Positions 46,047 to 54,093 of a stretch of DNA of 64,000 nt are shown here, in pieces; positions within the stretch are counted from its first letter, which is position 1; each line of letters begins with the position of its first letter. This DNA is from Tateyamaria sp. ANG-S1 (lineage in GTDB: Bacteria; Pseudomonadota; Alphaproteobacteria; Rhodobacterales; Rhodobacteraceae), in NCBI RefSeq assembly GCF_000814025.1, contig NZ_JWLL01000001.1, forward strand, positions 62,001 to 126,000. The letters run 5' to 3'. The notes beneath the pieces were generated by a model, which did no database searches, was not told the DNA's origin, and worked only from the letters and a program-made list of their open reading frames with translations. A program made the position numbers and the translations under genes.

Positions 46047-47504
46047 CTATGCCTGAAGGTGGTTCGCGATCAGTCCAATTCCGTCCCGGATGCGGTCGGG
46101 CTGGATGGATGAATAGCCGAGCCGGTAGAACCCGCGCGGCTGGTCATCGCCGGAAAAGAAGGCGTGGCCCGGTTCGATCAGCACGCCAACCTCTTGCAAT
46201 TGCTGCGCAAGCGCGCGGGTGTCGACGCCCTGGGGCGCGCGCATCCAGTAGGACGAGCCGCCAAATGCGCCCTGGCCCGCGATGTCGAGGCCATATGTTT
46301 CGATGGCATCCTGCATCACGTCGCGGCGAGTGTGCAAAGCGGCGCTCATCTTTCGGATTTGCGCATCATAATGCCCCATCGACAGGAAATAGGCTGCGGT
46401 GCGCTGGATATGCCCCGGCGGATGCCGCAGGACGGAGGTGCGCAGGGCGCGGGCCTCACGCACGAAGGGTTCGGAGCCGACGAGGTAGCCGAGTCGCAAC
46501 CCCGGAAAGAGTGACTTGGAGAAGCTGCCCACATAGATCACGCGCCCGTCCGTATCCATCGACTTGAGCGCGGGCGAGGGCGGGTTGAGGAAGGACATCT
46601 CGAACTCGTAGTCATCCTCGACAATCAGCGCATCAAGCTCGCGCGCGCGGTCGAGCAGGGCCTGCCGTCGCGCCATGGGCATGGTCGAGGTGGTGGGGCA
46701 CTGGTGGCTGGGGGTCGAGAAAATAACGTCCGTGTCGGGCGGAATGCCGTCGGGCGGCAGGCCGTCCCGGTCCACGCGCACAGGGGCCAGATGGCAGCGG
46801 GACTGGTTCAGCACCTCGCGCAGGGCGGGGTAACATGGGTCCTCGAACGCGGCGGTGCGGCGCTGGGTCAGCAGGATCTGCGCGGCAAGCCAGAGGGCGT
46901 TTTGCGCGCCCAGGGTGATCAGAATTTGATCCGCATTCGCCGAAATACCGCGCCGGGGCAGGGTGTTGCGCTGTATGAACTCGATCAGTTGCGGGTCGTC
47001 CTGATCAAAGTAATCTGAGGTAAGCGCGGCAAAATCCCTTTGACCAAGGGCTTGTAGGGCGCATTGACGCCAGTTGGTATGATCAAAGAGCTGCGGGTCG
47101 GTCTGGCCGTAGATGAAGGGGTACTTGAACCGCGCCCAGTCCTGCGGCTTGCTGAGCATGTGGCCGCCGGAAAAGCGCTGGCCGATGGCGCGGGTCCAGT
47201 CCACCGCATCACCCGAGACGGGTTGCGGCTGGTAGCTGGGCGGAACGGGCGCGTTGTCGGACACATAATAGCCCGAACGGCCCCGCGCAGTCAGGTAATC
47301 GGAGGCCACTAGCTCGGTATAGGCGAGCGTCACTGTGATGCGGCTGATGCCGAGGTGCGAGGCGAGTTTGCGGGTTGAGGGCAGCTTTTCCCCGGAGCCG
47401 AAACGCCCGGACAGGATGCCGTGGGCGATCATCTGCTGCACCTGGCTTTGCAGGGTGCCCTGATGACCGGGCTGCAGAAAGAATGTTTCGACAGGGAGCG
47501 CCAT
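46047..47504 (-). CDS. tauR: MocR-type (GntR/aminotransferase) regulator TauR
   Basis: A 485-residue MocR protein: an N-terminal GntR winged HTH (about 15-78, GEKLPSTRKLASHLGISRITVTLAYTELV) fused to a fold-type-I aminotransferase domain (about 110-480) with the PLP-Lys in VGSFSKSLFPGLRLGY. TauR activates taurine genes in Rhodobacter. It lies directly upstream of xsc in the same direction, with paired CTGG sites in front of xsc, tpa and itself. Its own start lacks a ribosome site; the operator begins 15 bases upstream. Confidence 0.92.
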   Translation of the reverse strand: MALPVETFFLQPGHQGTLQSQVQQMIAHGILSGRFGSGEKLPSTRKLASHLGISRITVTLAYTELVASDYLTARGRSGYYVSDNAPVPPSYQPQPVSGDAVDWTRAIGQRFSGGHMLSKPQDWARFKYPFIYGQTDPQLFDHTNWRQCALQALGQRDFAALTSDYFDQDDPQLIEFIQRNTLPRRGISANADQILITLGAQNALWLAAQILLTQRRTAAFEDPCYPALREVLNQSRCHLAPVRVDRDGLPPDGIPPDTDVIFSTPSHQCPTTSTMPMARRQALLDRARELDALIVEDDYEFEMSFLNPPSPALKSMDTDGRVIYVGSFSKSLFPGLRLGYLVGSEPFVREARALRTSVLRHPPGHIQRTAAYFLSMGHYDAQIRKMSAALHTRRDVMQDAIETYGLDIAGQGAFGGSSYWMRAPQGVDTRALAQQLQEVGVLIEPGHAFFSGDDQPRGFYRLGYSSIQPDRIRDGIGLIANHLQA

Positions 47505-47518
47505 GGCCGCAGGATAAA

Positions 47519-47550
47519 CTGGACTTATATGGAAATCAATCTGGCATTAT
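47519..47550 (+). promoter_or_regulatory. TauR-type operator upstream of tauR
   Basis: CTGGACTTAT (47519-47528) and CTGGCATTAT (47541-47550), direct repeats 22 bp apart, orientated opposite to tauR and starting 15 bases before its ATG. The position suggests autoregulation. Confidence 0.65.
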
Positions 47551-48019
47551 TTCGAAGTGAAACCCACGCCATCTACCCTTCATATCGCACAGTGCTGCGC
47601 AAAAATCAATATAAAGCGAGACAAAAAATCTCAATTGATGAGACGTTTTGCGCCGTGCGCTGCGTTAACCGGGTGATTTGAGGTTTGTTTGATGCGCGGA
47701 ATCGCGTCTGTAGGGGCGAAACTGCACAGTTTGATCCCGAAACTGCGCGTTTTGGACAGAGCATTCCGGCCCAGAAACGGGCCCGATTCTCAAAACTGCA
47801 CAATTTTGCCGGGAAACTGCGCGTTTTGAAAATTCGGGCGCGGGGCACGCGAAAAAATGGTTAATCCGCGCGGATGGGTCGCATCCCACGTCCTGTATCC
47901 GCGCAGGAACGCGCGCCGATGCGACGCGACAGTCGTCGGCTTGCCTGTGAACCACACCTTGGTCGGAGGGCCGTGTTGGGGGCATTGCTGCCCGCGGCTG
48001 GGCCGACGTCAGGCGTTTG
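47551..48019. other. Gene-free stretch between tauR and an alpha/beta hydrolase
   Basis: No convincing gene. An 80-codon minus-strand open frame here (about 47606-47848) is built largely of the repeated palindromes below and has no ribosome site. The left part is AT rich (gagacaaaaaatctcaattgatgagac region), the middle holds a four-palindrome array and the right part is plain GC-rich sequence. Confidence 0.6.
47719..47827. repeat. Array of four AAACTGCRCRRTTT palindromes
   Basis: Sites: AAACTGCACAGTTT (47719-47732), AAACTGCGCGTTTT (47740-47753), AAACTGCACAATTT (47793-47806) and AAACTGCGCGTTTT (47814-47827). Each pair is spaced 21 bp and the pairs are 74 bp apart, that is about 2 and 7 helical turns. 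This looks like a multi-operator or replication-type iteron set. Confidence 0.7.
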
Positions 48020-48925
48020 TCACGGAATGTTCGTGCGACAGGCCGCGAAGATGTGATGCCAGTCCTCGATGTTCAAATGACCGGCCCCCTTGGCCCAGTG
48101 GAAATCAACGTTCGGAATCGTTGCCTCCATGTGCTGCCCCATTGCCCGGGTCACGAAAATGTCTTCGTCCCCCAGCCAGATGTGGACGGGCACGCGGACC
48201 GATGCGATGTCGAAGCCCCAGTCGGAATAGGCGAGATGCGCCTCGTGCCCCGCACCCCGGCTGCCGTGTCGGAACGCTTCGTGCTGCATCGCCCGGAACC
48301 TGCGCGACAGGTTTTCATCCTCAAGTGCGCGTCGGTCGGCTTCGGAGACGGATCGTTTCAGGATGTTCAGGAAAAGGCGGGGCGCATGGCGGGCGGCCCA
48401 TCCCATCGGTGCAAACCCTGCGCGCATGAGCCATGGCAGGTGGTGGGCGAGCCGGGCAAAGGCCCTGTCCAACCAATTGAGGTTTGATCGGATGTCGGCG
48501 GTGGCTATCGGTCCCCATGGTCCAAGCGCGCCAATGAATTTCAGGCGGGCCGGGTCCACCTTGGCACCGCATGCGAAAAGATGCGGTCCTGCACCGGAAT
48601 GTCCGGCAAGTCCAAATGCATTGATGTTCAGGTGATCGGCCAACGCGGCGATGTCGTGTGGCCAGTCGAGGAACCGCCGTCCCGGTTGAAAGTCTGAGCG
48701 GCCAAACCCCGGCCTGTCTGTGGCAATCAGGCGGAAGCCCATCTTGCGGGCGGCGTCGTCGGCGAAGCCGGCTTCCAACCGGCAACTTGGTGTGCCGTGA
48801 CAGTAAAAGACCGGGAAGCCGTCCGGGCATCCATAGTCTTGATATGCCAAGCGACGCCCGCTTGGGAGGTACATGAGGGTATAGTCAGCCTCGGACGAGG
48901 GAGTTTTAGGTGCCTCTGCCGTCAT
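48020..48925 (-). CDS. Alpha/beta-fold hydrolase
   Basis: A 301-residue alpha/beta hydrolase with YCHGTPSCR (oxyanion loop), TDRPGFGRSD, the nucleophile elbow GLAGHSGAGPH (GHSGA) and a C-terminal GAGHLNI with the catalytic His. It lacks a signal peptide and is cytoplasmic. It lies between tpa and tauR in the same direction but is an unusual member of a taurine cluster; whether it acts there is unknown. Confidence 0.85.
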   Translation of the reverse strand: MTAEAPKTPSSEADYTLMYLPSGRRLAYQDYGCPDGFPVFYCHGTPSCRLEAGFADDAARKMGFRLIATDRPGFGRSDFQPGRRFLDWPHDIAALADHLNINAFGLAGHSGAGPHLFACGAKVDPARLKFIGALGPWGPIATADIRSNLNWLDRAFARLAHHLPWLMRAGFAPMGWAARHAPRLFLNILKRSVSEADRRALEDENLSRRFRAMQHEAFRHGSRGAGHEAHLAYSDWGFDIASVRVPVHIWLGDEDIFVTRAMGQHMEATIPNVDFHWAKGAGHLNIEDWHHIFAACRTNIP

Positions 48926-48977
48926 GGACTGCGACCTAAGAGGCGGTTGATGCCGTTCAAGTCGGGTGGGTGGATGT

Positions 48978-49002
48978 AAAAAAGGCGGGGGACACCCCCG
49001 CC
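48978..49002 (-). terminator. Terminator of tpa within the compound palindrome
   Basis: GGCGGGGG-TGT-CCCCCGCC on the minus strand (48984-49002) is followed by TTTTTT (plus-strand A run 48978-48983), 46 bases beyond the tpa stop. Confidence 0.8.
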
Positions 49003-49047
49003 TTACGATTATTCATGTGCGCCAAGTAAGGCGCATCCTGATGCGCC
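48984..49047. repeat. Compound palindromic intergenic repeat, copy 2
   Basis: GGCGGGGG-ACA-CCCCCGCC (48984-49002), TTAC (49003-49006), a spacer to GTAA (49026-49029), then GGCGCATC-CT-GATGCGCC (49030-49047), which abuts the tpa stop codon. The order, loop ACA and TTAC/GTAA bridge match the copy at 8091-8136; the bridge spacer is 19 nt here against 1 nt there. Confidence 0.8.
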
Positions 49048-50442
49048 TTAGCCGAACACTCGGGTCAGCGCGCCGTCGACGGCGGCGCAGATCTGGTCGA
49101 TGTCGTCCTTGGTCGCGATCAGCGCGGGCGAGAAGCAGAGCGTGTTGTTCTTGCCCGGCAGGGACCGGTTGGTCGCGCCGATGACCACGGCCTGCCGCAT
49201 GCAGTCGCCGACCACAGCCTGCACCATCTTTTCGTCGGCAGGATCGCGGCTGTCGCGGTCCTTGACCAGCTCCGCCCCGACAAACAGGCCCTTGCCCCGG
49301 ACGTCGCCGATGACCTCGTGCTTGTCCTTCAGCTCGGCTAGTTTATCGAGCATGTAGTCGCCCATGGCCGTCGTGTTTTCGAGCAGGTTCTCATCCTCGA
49401 TGATCCGCATGTTTTCGAGCGCTGCCGCCGGGCCTGCCGTGCAGCCGCCGAAGGTCGAGATGTCGCGGAAGTAGTTGAGGTGGTCCGACGTGTCGTCCTT
49501 GAACATGTCGAAGACTTCGTTGGTCGTCGCGAGGCACGAGATGGCGGCATAGCCGGAGGCGACCCCTTTGGCCATTGTCACCATGTCGGGCTGGATGCCG
49601 TAGTGCTGGTAGCCGAACCATGTGCCGGTGCGGCCCACGCCGCAGACGACCTCGTCAATGTGCAGGAGGATGTCGTATTTCTTGCAGATCTCCTGCACCC
49701 GTTCCCAGTAGCCTTCCGGGGGCACGATCACGCCGCCGCCTGCGGTGACGGGTTCGAGGCAGAGGGCGCCGACAGTGTCGGGGCCTTCGCGCAGGATGAC
49801 CTCTTCGATCTGGTTGGCGGCCCATTCGCCATAGTTTGCGTCAGGTGCGCCGTCCTGTTCGTGCTTGCGGTATTCGAGGCAGTGGGGCACGCGGACAAAG
49901 CCCGGTGTGAAGGGGCCGTATTGCGCGTTGCGCTCGTCCTGGCCGCCCGCTGACAGGCACGCGATGGTGGTGCCGTGGTAGTCGCGGTCGCGGTAGAGGA
50001 TCTTGTGCTTTTTGCCGCCGTAGCGCTTGTGCGCGATCTGGCGGACGATCTTGAACGCTTTCTCGTTCGCCTCAGACCCGGAGTTGGCGTAGTAGACGCG
50101 GTCGAGGCCTGGCATCTTGGTCAGCAGCTTTTCGGCAAAGAGCGCGCCGGGGATGGAACCCACCGTGCCGCCGAAGAAGTTCATTTTCACGATGGCGTCG
50201 CGCACGGCGTCGCCCATGGATTCGCGGCCGTAGCCCACGTTGACCGTCCAGACACCGCCAGAGACGGCATCGATATGTTCGATCCCTTTCTGGTCCCAGA
50301 CGCGCAGGCCCTTGCCCTCGATGATGATCTTGGGGTCGGCGCCGGTGAAAAACGGCTGGTGCTGCATCAAGTGGTGCCAAACATTTGCGCGGTCGGCTTC
50401 GATCACGCGGCTCATATCGTTTTCGTTGAACGTTCCGTCCAT
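49048..50442 (-). CDS. tpa: Taurine-pyruvate aminotransferase
   Basis: A 464-residue class-III aminotransferase: NSGSEANEKAFKIVRQ, the cofactor Asp in LLHIDEVVCGVGRTGTWFG, and the PLP Lys in MVTMAKGVASGYAA. The C-terminal GATNRSLPGKNNTLCFSPAL pattern is that of Tpa. It converts taurine and pyruvate to sulfoacetaldehyde and alanine. The start is the ATG nine bases after AAGG. It is divergent from tauABC across 394 bp that carry a TauR-type operator. Confidence 0.95.
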   Translation of the reverse strand: MDGTFNENDMSRVIEADRANVWHHLMQHQPFFTGADPKIIIEGKGLRVWDQKGIEHIDAVSGGVWTVNVGYGRESMGDAVRDAIVKMNFFGGTVGSIPGALFAEKLLTKMPGLDRVYYANSGSEANEKAFKIVRQIAHKRYGGKKHKILYRDRDYHGTTIACLSAGGQDERNAQYGPFTPGFVRVPHCLEYRKHEQDGAPDANYGEWAANQIEEVILREGPDTVGALCLEPVTAGGGVIVPPEGYWERVQEICKKYDILLHIDEVVCGVGRTGTWFGYQHYGIQPDMVTMAKGVASGYAAISCLATTNEVFDMFKDDTSDHLNYFRDISTFGGCTAGPAAALENMRIIEDENLLENTTAMGDYMLDKLAELKDKHEVIGDVRGKGLFVGAELVKDRDSRDPADEKMVQAVVGDCMRQAVVIGATNRSLPGKNNTLCFSPALIATKDDIDQICAAVDGALTRVFG

Positions 50443-50536
50443 GGGATCAACCTTTCTGAAAGTGGGGGCGGCCCATGAAACAAAGGGCCGAACAGGCATG
50501 CTGACGCGGACAATCGCTGAGAATCTGGTCACAACA

Positions 50537-50569
50537 GTAGGGCCAGTTTATACCTACAAGTAAAGCCAG
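50537..50569 (-). promoter_or_regulatory. TauR-type operator upstream of tpa
   Basis: On the minus strand CTGGCTTTAC (50560-50569) and CTGGCCCTAC (50537-50546), direct repeats 23 bp apart, 95-127 bases upstream of tpa, nearly the same distance as at xsc. Confidence 0.72.
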
Positions 50570-50721
50570 TTGCGGGCCTGCATGTGCCGCGCGCCCTTGT
50601 ATGCTTGGTGAAATCCCCTTGTTTTCATGGCTCTGCGGGAAATTTGGGAATCTCAAAGGGTGAATTCACCTGCACAAATTTGCGCCATGTGCCCCGATTT
50701 TACGTTGATCCGGGCCGGATT

Positions 50722-50791
50722 ATCGTTTCGGATCACGCCAGCGCCGCGACATGTCGCGTGCGGCCAGAGGCGAACCACCGCCCGAAACGAT
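50722..50791 (+). promoter_or_regulatory. Nested inverted repeats in the tauA leader
   Basis: ATCGTTTCGG (50722-50731) and CCGAAACGAT (50782-50791) are perfect 10-bp arms that enclose the 14-bp palindrome CGCGACATGTCGCG (50745-50758). The structure ends 46 bases before the tauA start. It could be a folded 5' leader or a regulator site. Confidence 0.5.
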
Positions 50792-50836
50792 CCAAACGCG
50801 GGTACCACTGCCTGCGTAAAACACGGGAGTAATGAC

Positions 50837-51844
50837 ATGACATTCAAGACCAAGCTGATGGGTGCTGTTGCGGCCACCGCCATGCTGGCGGGCGCGCAGG
50901 GTGCCGTTGCCGCGGGCCATGGCGGTGAGATCACCGTTGCGTACTTCCTGGAATGGCCGATGCCCTTCCAGTTCGCCAAAGCGACCGGCATGTATGAAGA
51001 GGCCATGGGCGGCACCAAGATCAATTGGGTGAGCTTTGACACCGGCACCGCGATGTCCGCGGCCATGGCGTCGGGCGACGTGCAGATTTCCGTGTCCCAA
51101 GGCGTGCCGCCCTTCGTGGTCGCAGCATCCGCCGGGCAGGATATCCAGATCGTGGACGTGGCCGTGAGCTATTCCGAGAATGACAACTGTGTTGTCGCCT
51201 CGGGTCTGGAGATCGACAAAGACTCCGCCGCTGAACTGGCAGGCAAGAAGGTTGCTGTGCCGCTTGGGACAGCCGCTCACTATGGTTTCCTGAGCCAGAT
51301 GGAGCACTTTGGTGTGGAGCTGGCGTCGCTGTCCGTTGTTGACATGGCCCCTGCCGAGGGCGCTGCTGCGCTGGCACAGGGCTCGGTCGATATGGCCTGC
51401 GGCTGGGGTGGTGCCCTGCGTCGCATGAAGGAAAGCGGCAACGTGCTGCTGACCGGTGCAGAAAAGGAAGAGCTGGGCATTCTGGTGTTTGACGCCACAA
51501 CAGCCCCCGCCAGCTTCATCGCCGAGGAAGGCGAGCTGCTGAGCCAGTTCCTGGCCGTCACAGCCGAAGCCAACGCCATGTGGGCGGACGAGGCGAACCA
51601 CGCCAAAATGCTGCCCGTCATCGCGCAGGATGCCGGTATGGACGAAGCGGATGCTGCGGCAACGCTGGCCACCTTTGCCTTCCCGACCGTCGAAGAGCAG
51701 TTGAGCGAAGCCTGGCTGGGCGGCACGGCCCCGAGCTTTATGAAAGGTGTGGCGGACGTGTTTGTCGGCGCGGGTTCGATCGACGCGGCCCTCGACAGCT
51801 ACGAGGGCTCGGTCAACACCGGCCCACTGGCTGCCACCCAATAA
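50837..51844 (+). CDS. tauA: Taurine ABC transporter substrate-binding protein
   Basis: A 335-residue periplasmic protein: signal peptide to about residue 25 (AGAQGAVAAGH), then an NMT1/SsuA-like two-lobe fold (EITVAYFLEWPMPFQFAKATGMYEE; ISVSQGVPPFVVAASAGQDI). It is the receptor of TauABC. GGGAG lies seven bases before the ATG. A strong hairpin with T run separates it from tauB. Confidence 0.94.
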   Translation: MTFKTKLMGAVAATAMLAGAQGAVAAGHGGEITVAYFLEWPMPFQFAKATGMYEEAMGGTKINWVSFDTGTAMSAAMASGDVQISVSQGVPPFVVAASAGQDIQIVDVAVSYSENDNCVVASGLEIDKDSAAELAGKKVAVPLGTAAHYGFLSQMEHFGVELASLSVVDMAPAEGAAALAQGSVDMACGWGGALRRMKESGNVLLTGAEKEELGILVFDATTAPASFIAEEGELLSQFLAVTAEANAMWADEANHAKMLPVIAQDAGMDEADAAATLATFAFPTVEEQLSEAWLGGTAPSFMKGVADVFVGAGSIDAALDSYEGSVNTGPLAATQ

Positions 51845-51851
51845 GCCAACC

Positions 51852-51881
51852 GGCCCGCGCGACCCTCGCGCGGGCCTTTTT
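51852..51881 (+). terminator. Intra-operon terminator between tauA and tauB
   Basis: GGCCCGCGCG (51852-51861), loop ACCCT, CGCGCGGGCC (51867-51876) and TTTTT. It lies seven bases beyond the tauA stop, so tauBC is probably expressed at a lower level by readthrough. Confidence 0.88.
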
Positions 51882-51950
51882 CAAACCGGAGGTGGGGTGC
51901 GCCCTGCCCGACAGGTTGCCTTAAGCATCCAATCCACAGGTGGGAACCTT

Positions 51951-52760
51951 ATGTCCGGATTATCCATCCAGAATCTCTCTATGCGTTTTGACCTGCCCAA
52001 TGGTGGGCATGTTCAGGCGCTTCAGGACGTGTCGCTTGACCTCAAGGCGGGCGAGTTGTTGTCCGTGCTGGGCCCGTCGGGCTGCGGCAAGACCACGTTG
52101 CTTAACATCGTTGCGGGGTTTCTTGCCCCGACCTCTGGCGTGCTTGAGCTGAACGGCCACCGGGTCGAAGGCCCTGATGCCGAACGCGGCATGGTGTTCC
52201 AGCAGGGCGCGCTGTTCGAGTGGATGAGCGTGCGCGAAAACGTGGGCTTTGGCCCGTCGATGAAGGGCATGCCCAAGGCTGAGAAGGACGAGACCGTCAA
52301 TCACCTGCTCGACGTGGTCGGTTTGCAGGACTTCAAGGAAAAGGCCGTGTACGAACTGTCGGGCGGGATGCAGCAGCGTGTGGCCCTGGCCCGTTGCCTT
52401 GCCAACGACCCGGACGTCATCCTGATGGACGAACCGTTGGGCGCGCTGGATGCGCTGACCCGCGAGAAGATGCAGTCGCTGGTTCTGAAGCTTTGGAAAG
52501 AGACGGGCAAGACCATCATCCTGATCACCCACTCGGTGGAAGAGGCGCTGCTGTTGGGTGAGCGCCTGTTGGTCATGGCGCCCCGTCCTGGTCGCATTCA
52601 CACCGAATACCGCCTGCCCTTTGCCGAGTTGGGCGTGGGTCAGGACCTGCGGGAAGTGAAGAAACACCCCGAATTCGCCGTCAAGCGCGAGGAGATCCTG
52701 GGCATGATCTGGGACATGGAAGAAGAGATTATGGGTCGGACCGAAGGAGCAGACGCATGA
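51951..52760 (+). CDS. tauB: Taurine ABC transporter ATP-binding protein
   Basis: A 269-residue ABC ATPase: Walker A GPSGCGKTT, Q-loop MVFQQGALFEW, signature LSGGMQQR, Walker B VILMDEP and the switch His in ITHSVEEA. It matches TauB/SsuB. Its stop overlaps the tauC start (ATGA). Confidence 0.95.
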   Translation: MSGLSIQNLSMRFDLPNGGHVQALQDVSLDLKAGELLSVLGPSGCGKTTLLNIVAGFLAPTSGVLELNGHRVEGPDAERGMVFQQGALFEWMSVRENVGFGPSMKGMPKAEKDETVNHLLDVVGLQDFKEKAVYELSGGMQQRVALARCLANDPDVILMDEPLGALDALTREKMQSLVLKLWKETGKTIILITHSVEEALLLGERLLVMAPRPGRIHTEYRLPFAELGVGQDLREVKKHPEFAVKREEILGMIWDMEEEIMGRTEGADA

Positions 52761-54022
52761 TCCCGTTTTTGATTTATCTGGCGATCTTTGTGGTCGCGTT
52801 CTTTGTCGTCAAGGCAATCGCCCAGCGGACCGCAATTGCGGACTACGGCTCGCTCAAGACCGTGACGTTTGGTGACGAAAGTGCTGTCACGCCCAACCGG
52901 GCGGCCAGCATCATTTCGGTTCTGACCATCTTCCTGCTGTGGGGCATGTTTACCGGTTCGGCCCTGTTGCCGAAGTTCCTGCACGCGCCCGGCCCGTTCA
53001 TGGGTACAGGCACGTTTGAATACACCGTGTCCGATGGCACCCAGAGCGATACGGCCACGGTCACTGTTCTGGTGCATCCCATTGGTGAGGATCCGGGCGC
53101 GCCCGAGGTTGCGCCGGGTGACGGGTTTGCAAAGGATGACAGCATTGCCATCGGTGTCTGGCGCTCTGGCCTGTTGCGCGTGGACAGCAATGATGAGCTG
53201 GGCCGTGACGAAGGCATGGCCGTGACGGAGATCAATGGCACGGCTGTGCAGCCGGGCGACAGCGTGGATGTCGGGTTTGGTGCCGTGACCATTTCCGACA
53301 GGGGCACGCCCAACATCATCCCGGCCAAGGGTTGGCAGATGGAGCCCATCTGGCTGCCTGCGCCCGAGGCCGTCGTGCAGCGTATCGGCGAGATTGCGAG
53401 TGCCGGTTTCCGCGGCTCCACCCTGTGGGAGCATTTGGGCTATTCGCTGTTCCGCGTGATCGTTGGCTTCTTCTTTGGTGCGCTTGTGGGCATTCCGCTG
53501 GGCTATGCCATGGGTCTGTCGAACTGGTTCCGCGGCTGGTTTGATCCCATCGTGGAATTCATGCGCCCGGTGCCGCCCTTGGCCCTGATCCCGCTGGTCA
53601 TCATCTGGGCGGGCATTGGAGAGGCCGGGAAGATCATTCTGCTGTTCCTTGCGGCCCTATGGATCATGGCCATTGCCGCTAGGTCCGGTGTGAGTGGTGT
53701 GAAGATTTCCAAGGTGCATGCGGCGTATAGTTTGGGTGCGTCGAAGGCGCAGATCATGCGCTATGTCATCGTGCCGAACTCGTTACCGGAGATATTTACC
53801 GGTGCGCGTGTGGCCATGGGGGTCTGCTGGGGGACTGTTGTGGCGGCTGAACTGGTCGCCGCCGAGCAGGGTGCTGGCATGATGATCATGGTGGCGTCGA
53901 AGTTCCAGAACACCGACATCGTGATCATGGGCATCATCCTGATCGGTATCATCGGGTTCGGGATTGATATGTTGATGCGCTATGCCGAGAAGTTGCTGGT
54001 GCCCTGGAAAGGCAAGGGCTGA
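52757..54022 (+). CDS. tauC: Taurine ABC transporter permease with an extracytoplasmic insertion
   Basis: A 421-residue permease, against about 275 in E. coli TauC. Two N-terminal helices (about 3-22 and 53-74) lead into LLPKFLHAPGPF; about 100 extra residues (about 90-190) then intervene before WLPAPEAVVQRIGEI, where the normal TauC sequence resumes with the helices and the EAA loop (AAYSLGASKAQIMRYVIVP). The insertion begins with an Ig/cadherin-like strand pair (TFEYTVSDGTQSDTATVTV) and is acidic. It lies outside the membrane, where it could contact TauA. A terminator follows. Confidence 0.92.
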   Translation: MIPFLIYLAIFVVAFFVVKAIAQRTAIADYGSLKTVTFGDESAVTPNRAASIISVLTIFLLWGMFTGSALLPKFLHAPGPFMGTGTFEYTVSDGTQSDTATVTVLVHPIGEDPGAPEVAPGDGFAKDDSIAIGVWRSGLLRVDSNDELGRDEGMAVTEINGTAVQPGDSVDVGFGAVTISDRGTPNIIPAKGWQMEPIWLPAPEAVVQRIGEIASAGFRGSTLWEHLGYSLFRVIVGFFFGALVGIPLGYAMGLSNWFRGWFDPIVEFMRPVPPLALIPLVIIWAGIGEAGKIILLFLAALWIMAIAARSGVSGVKISKVHAAYSLGASKAQIMRYVIVPNSLPEIFTGARVAMGVCWGTVVAAELVAAEQGAGMMIMVASKFQNTDIVIMGIILIGIIGFGIDMLMRYAEKLLVPWKGKG

Positions 54023-54068
54023 TCCGGGCCACCCAGCGTCTGGGCAAAGACCTGTGAAACGTATCAAG

Positions 54069-54093
54069 CGGCGCCCTGCGGGGCGCCGTTTTT
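54069..54093 (+). terminator. Terminator of tauABC
   Basis: CGGCGCCC (54069-54076), loop TGCG, GGGCGCCG (54081-54088) and TTTTT. It ends at the stop of the convergent gene. Confidence 0.88.

Noticed and set aside
47719-47827. CRISPR array
   Set aside because: Repeats are short (14 bp), palindromic and unevenly spaced with no cas genes.
47606-47848. Small protein of 80 codons
   Set aside because: Its codons are mostly the four palindromes, it has no ribosome site and no recognisable domain.
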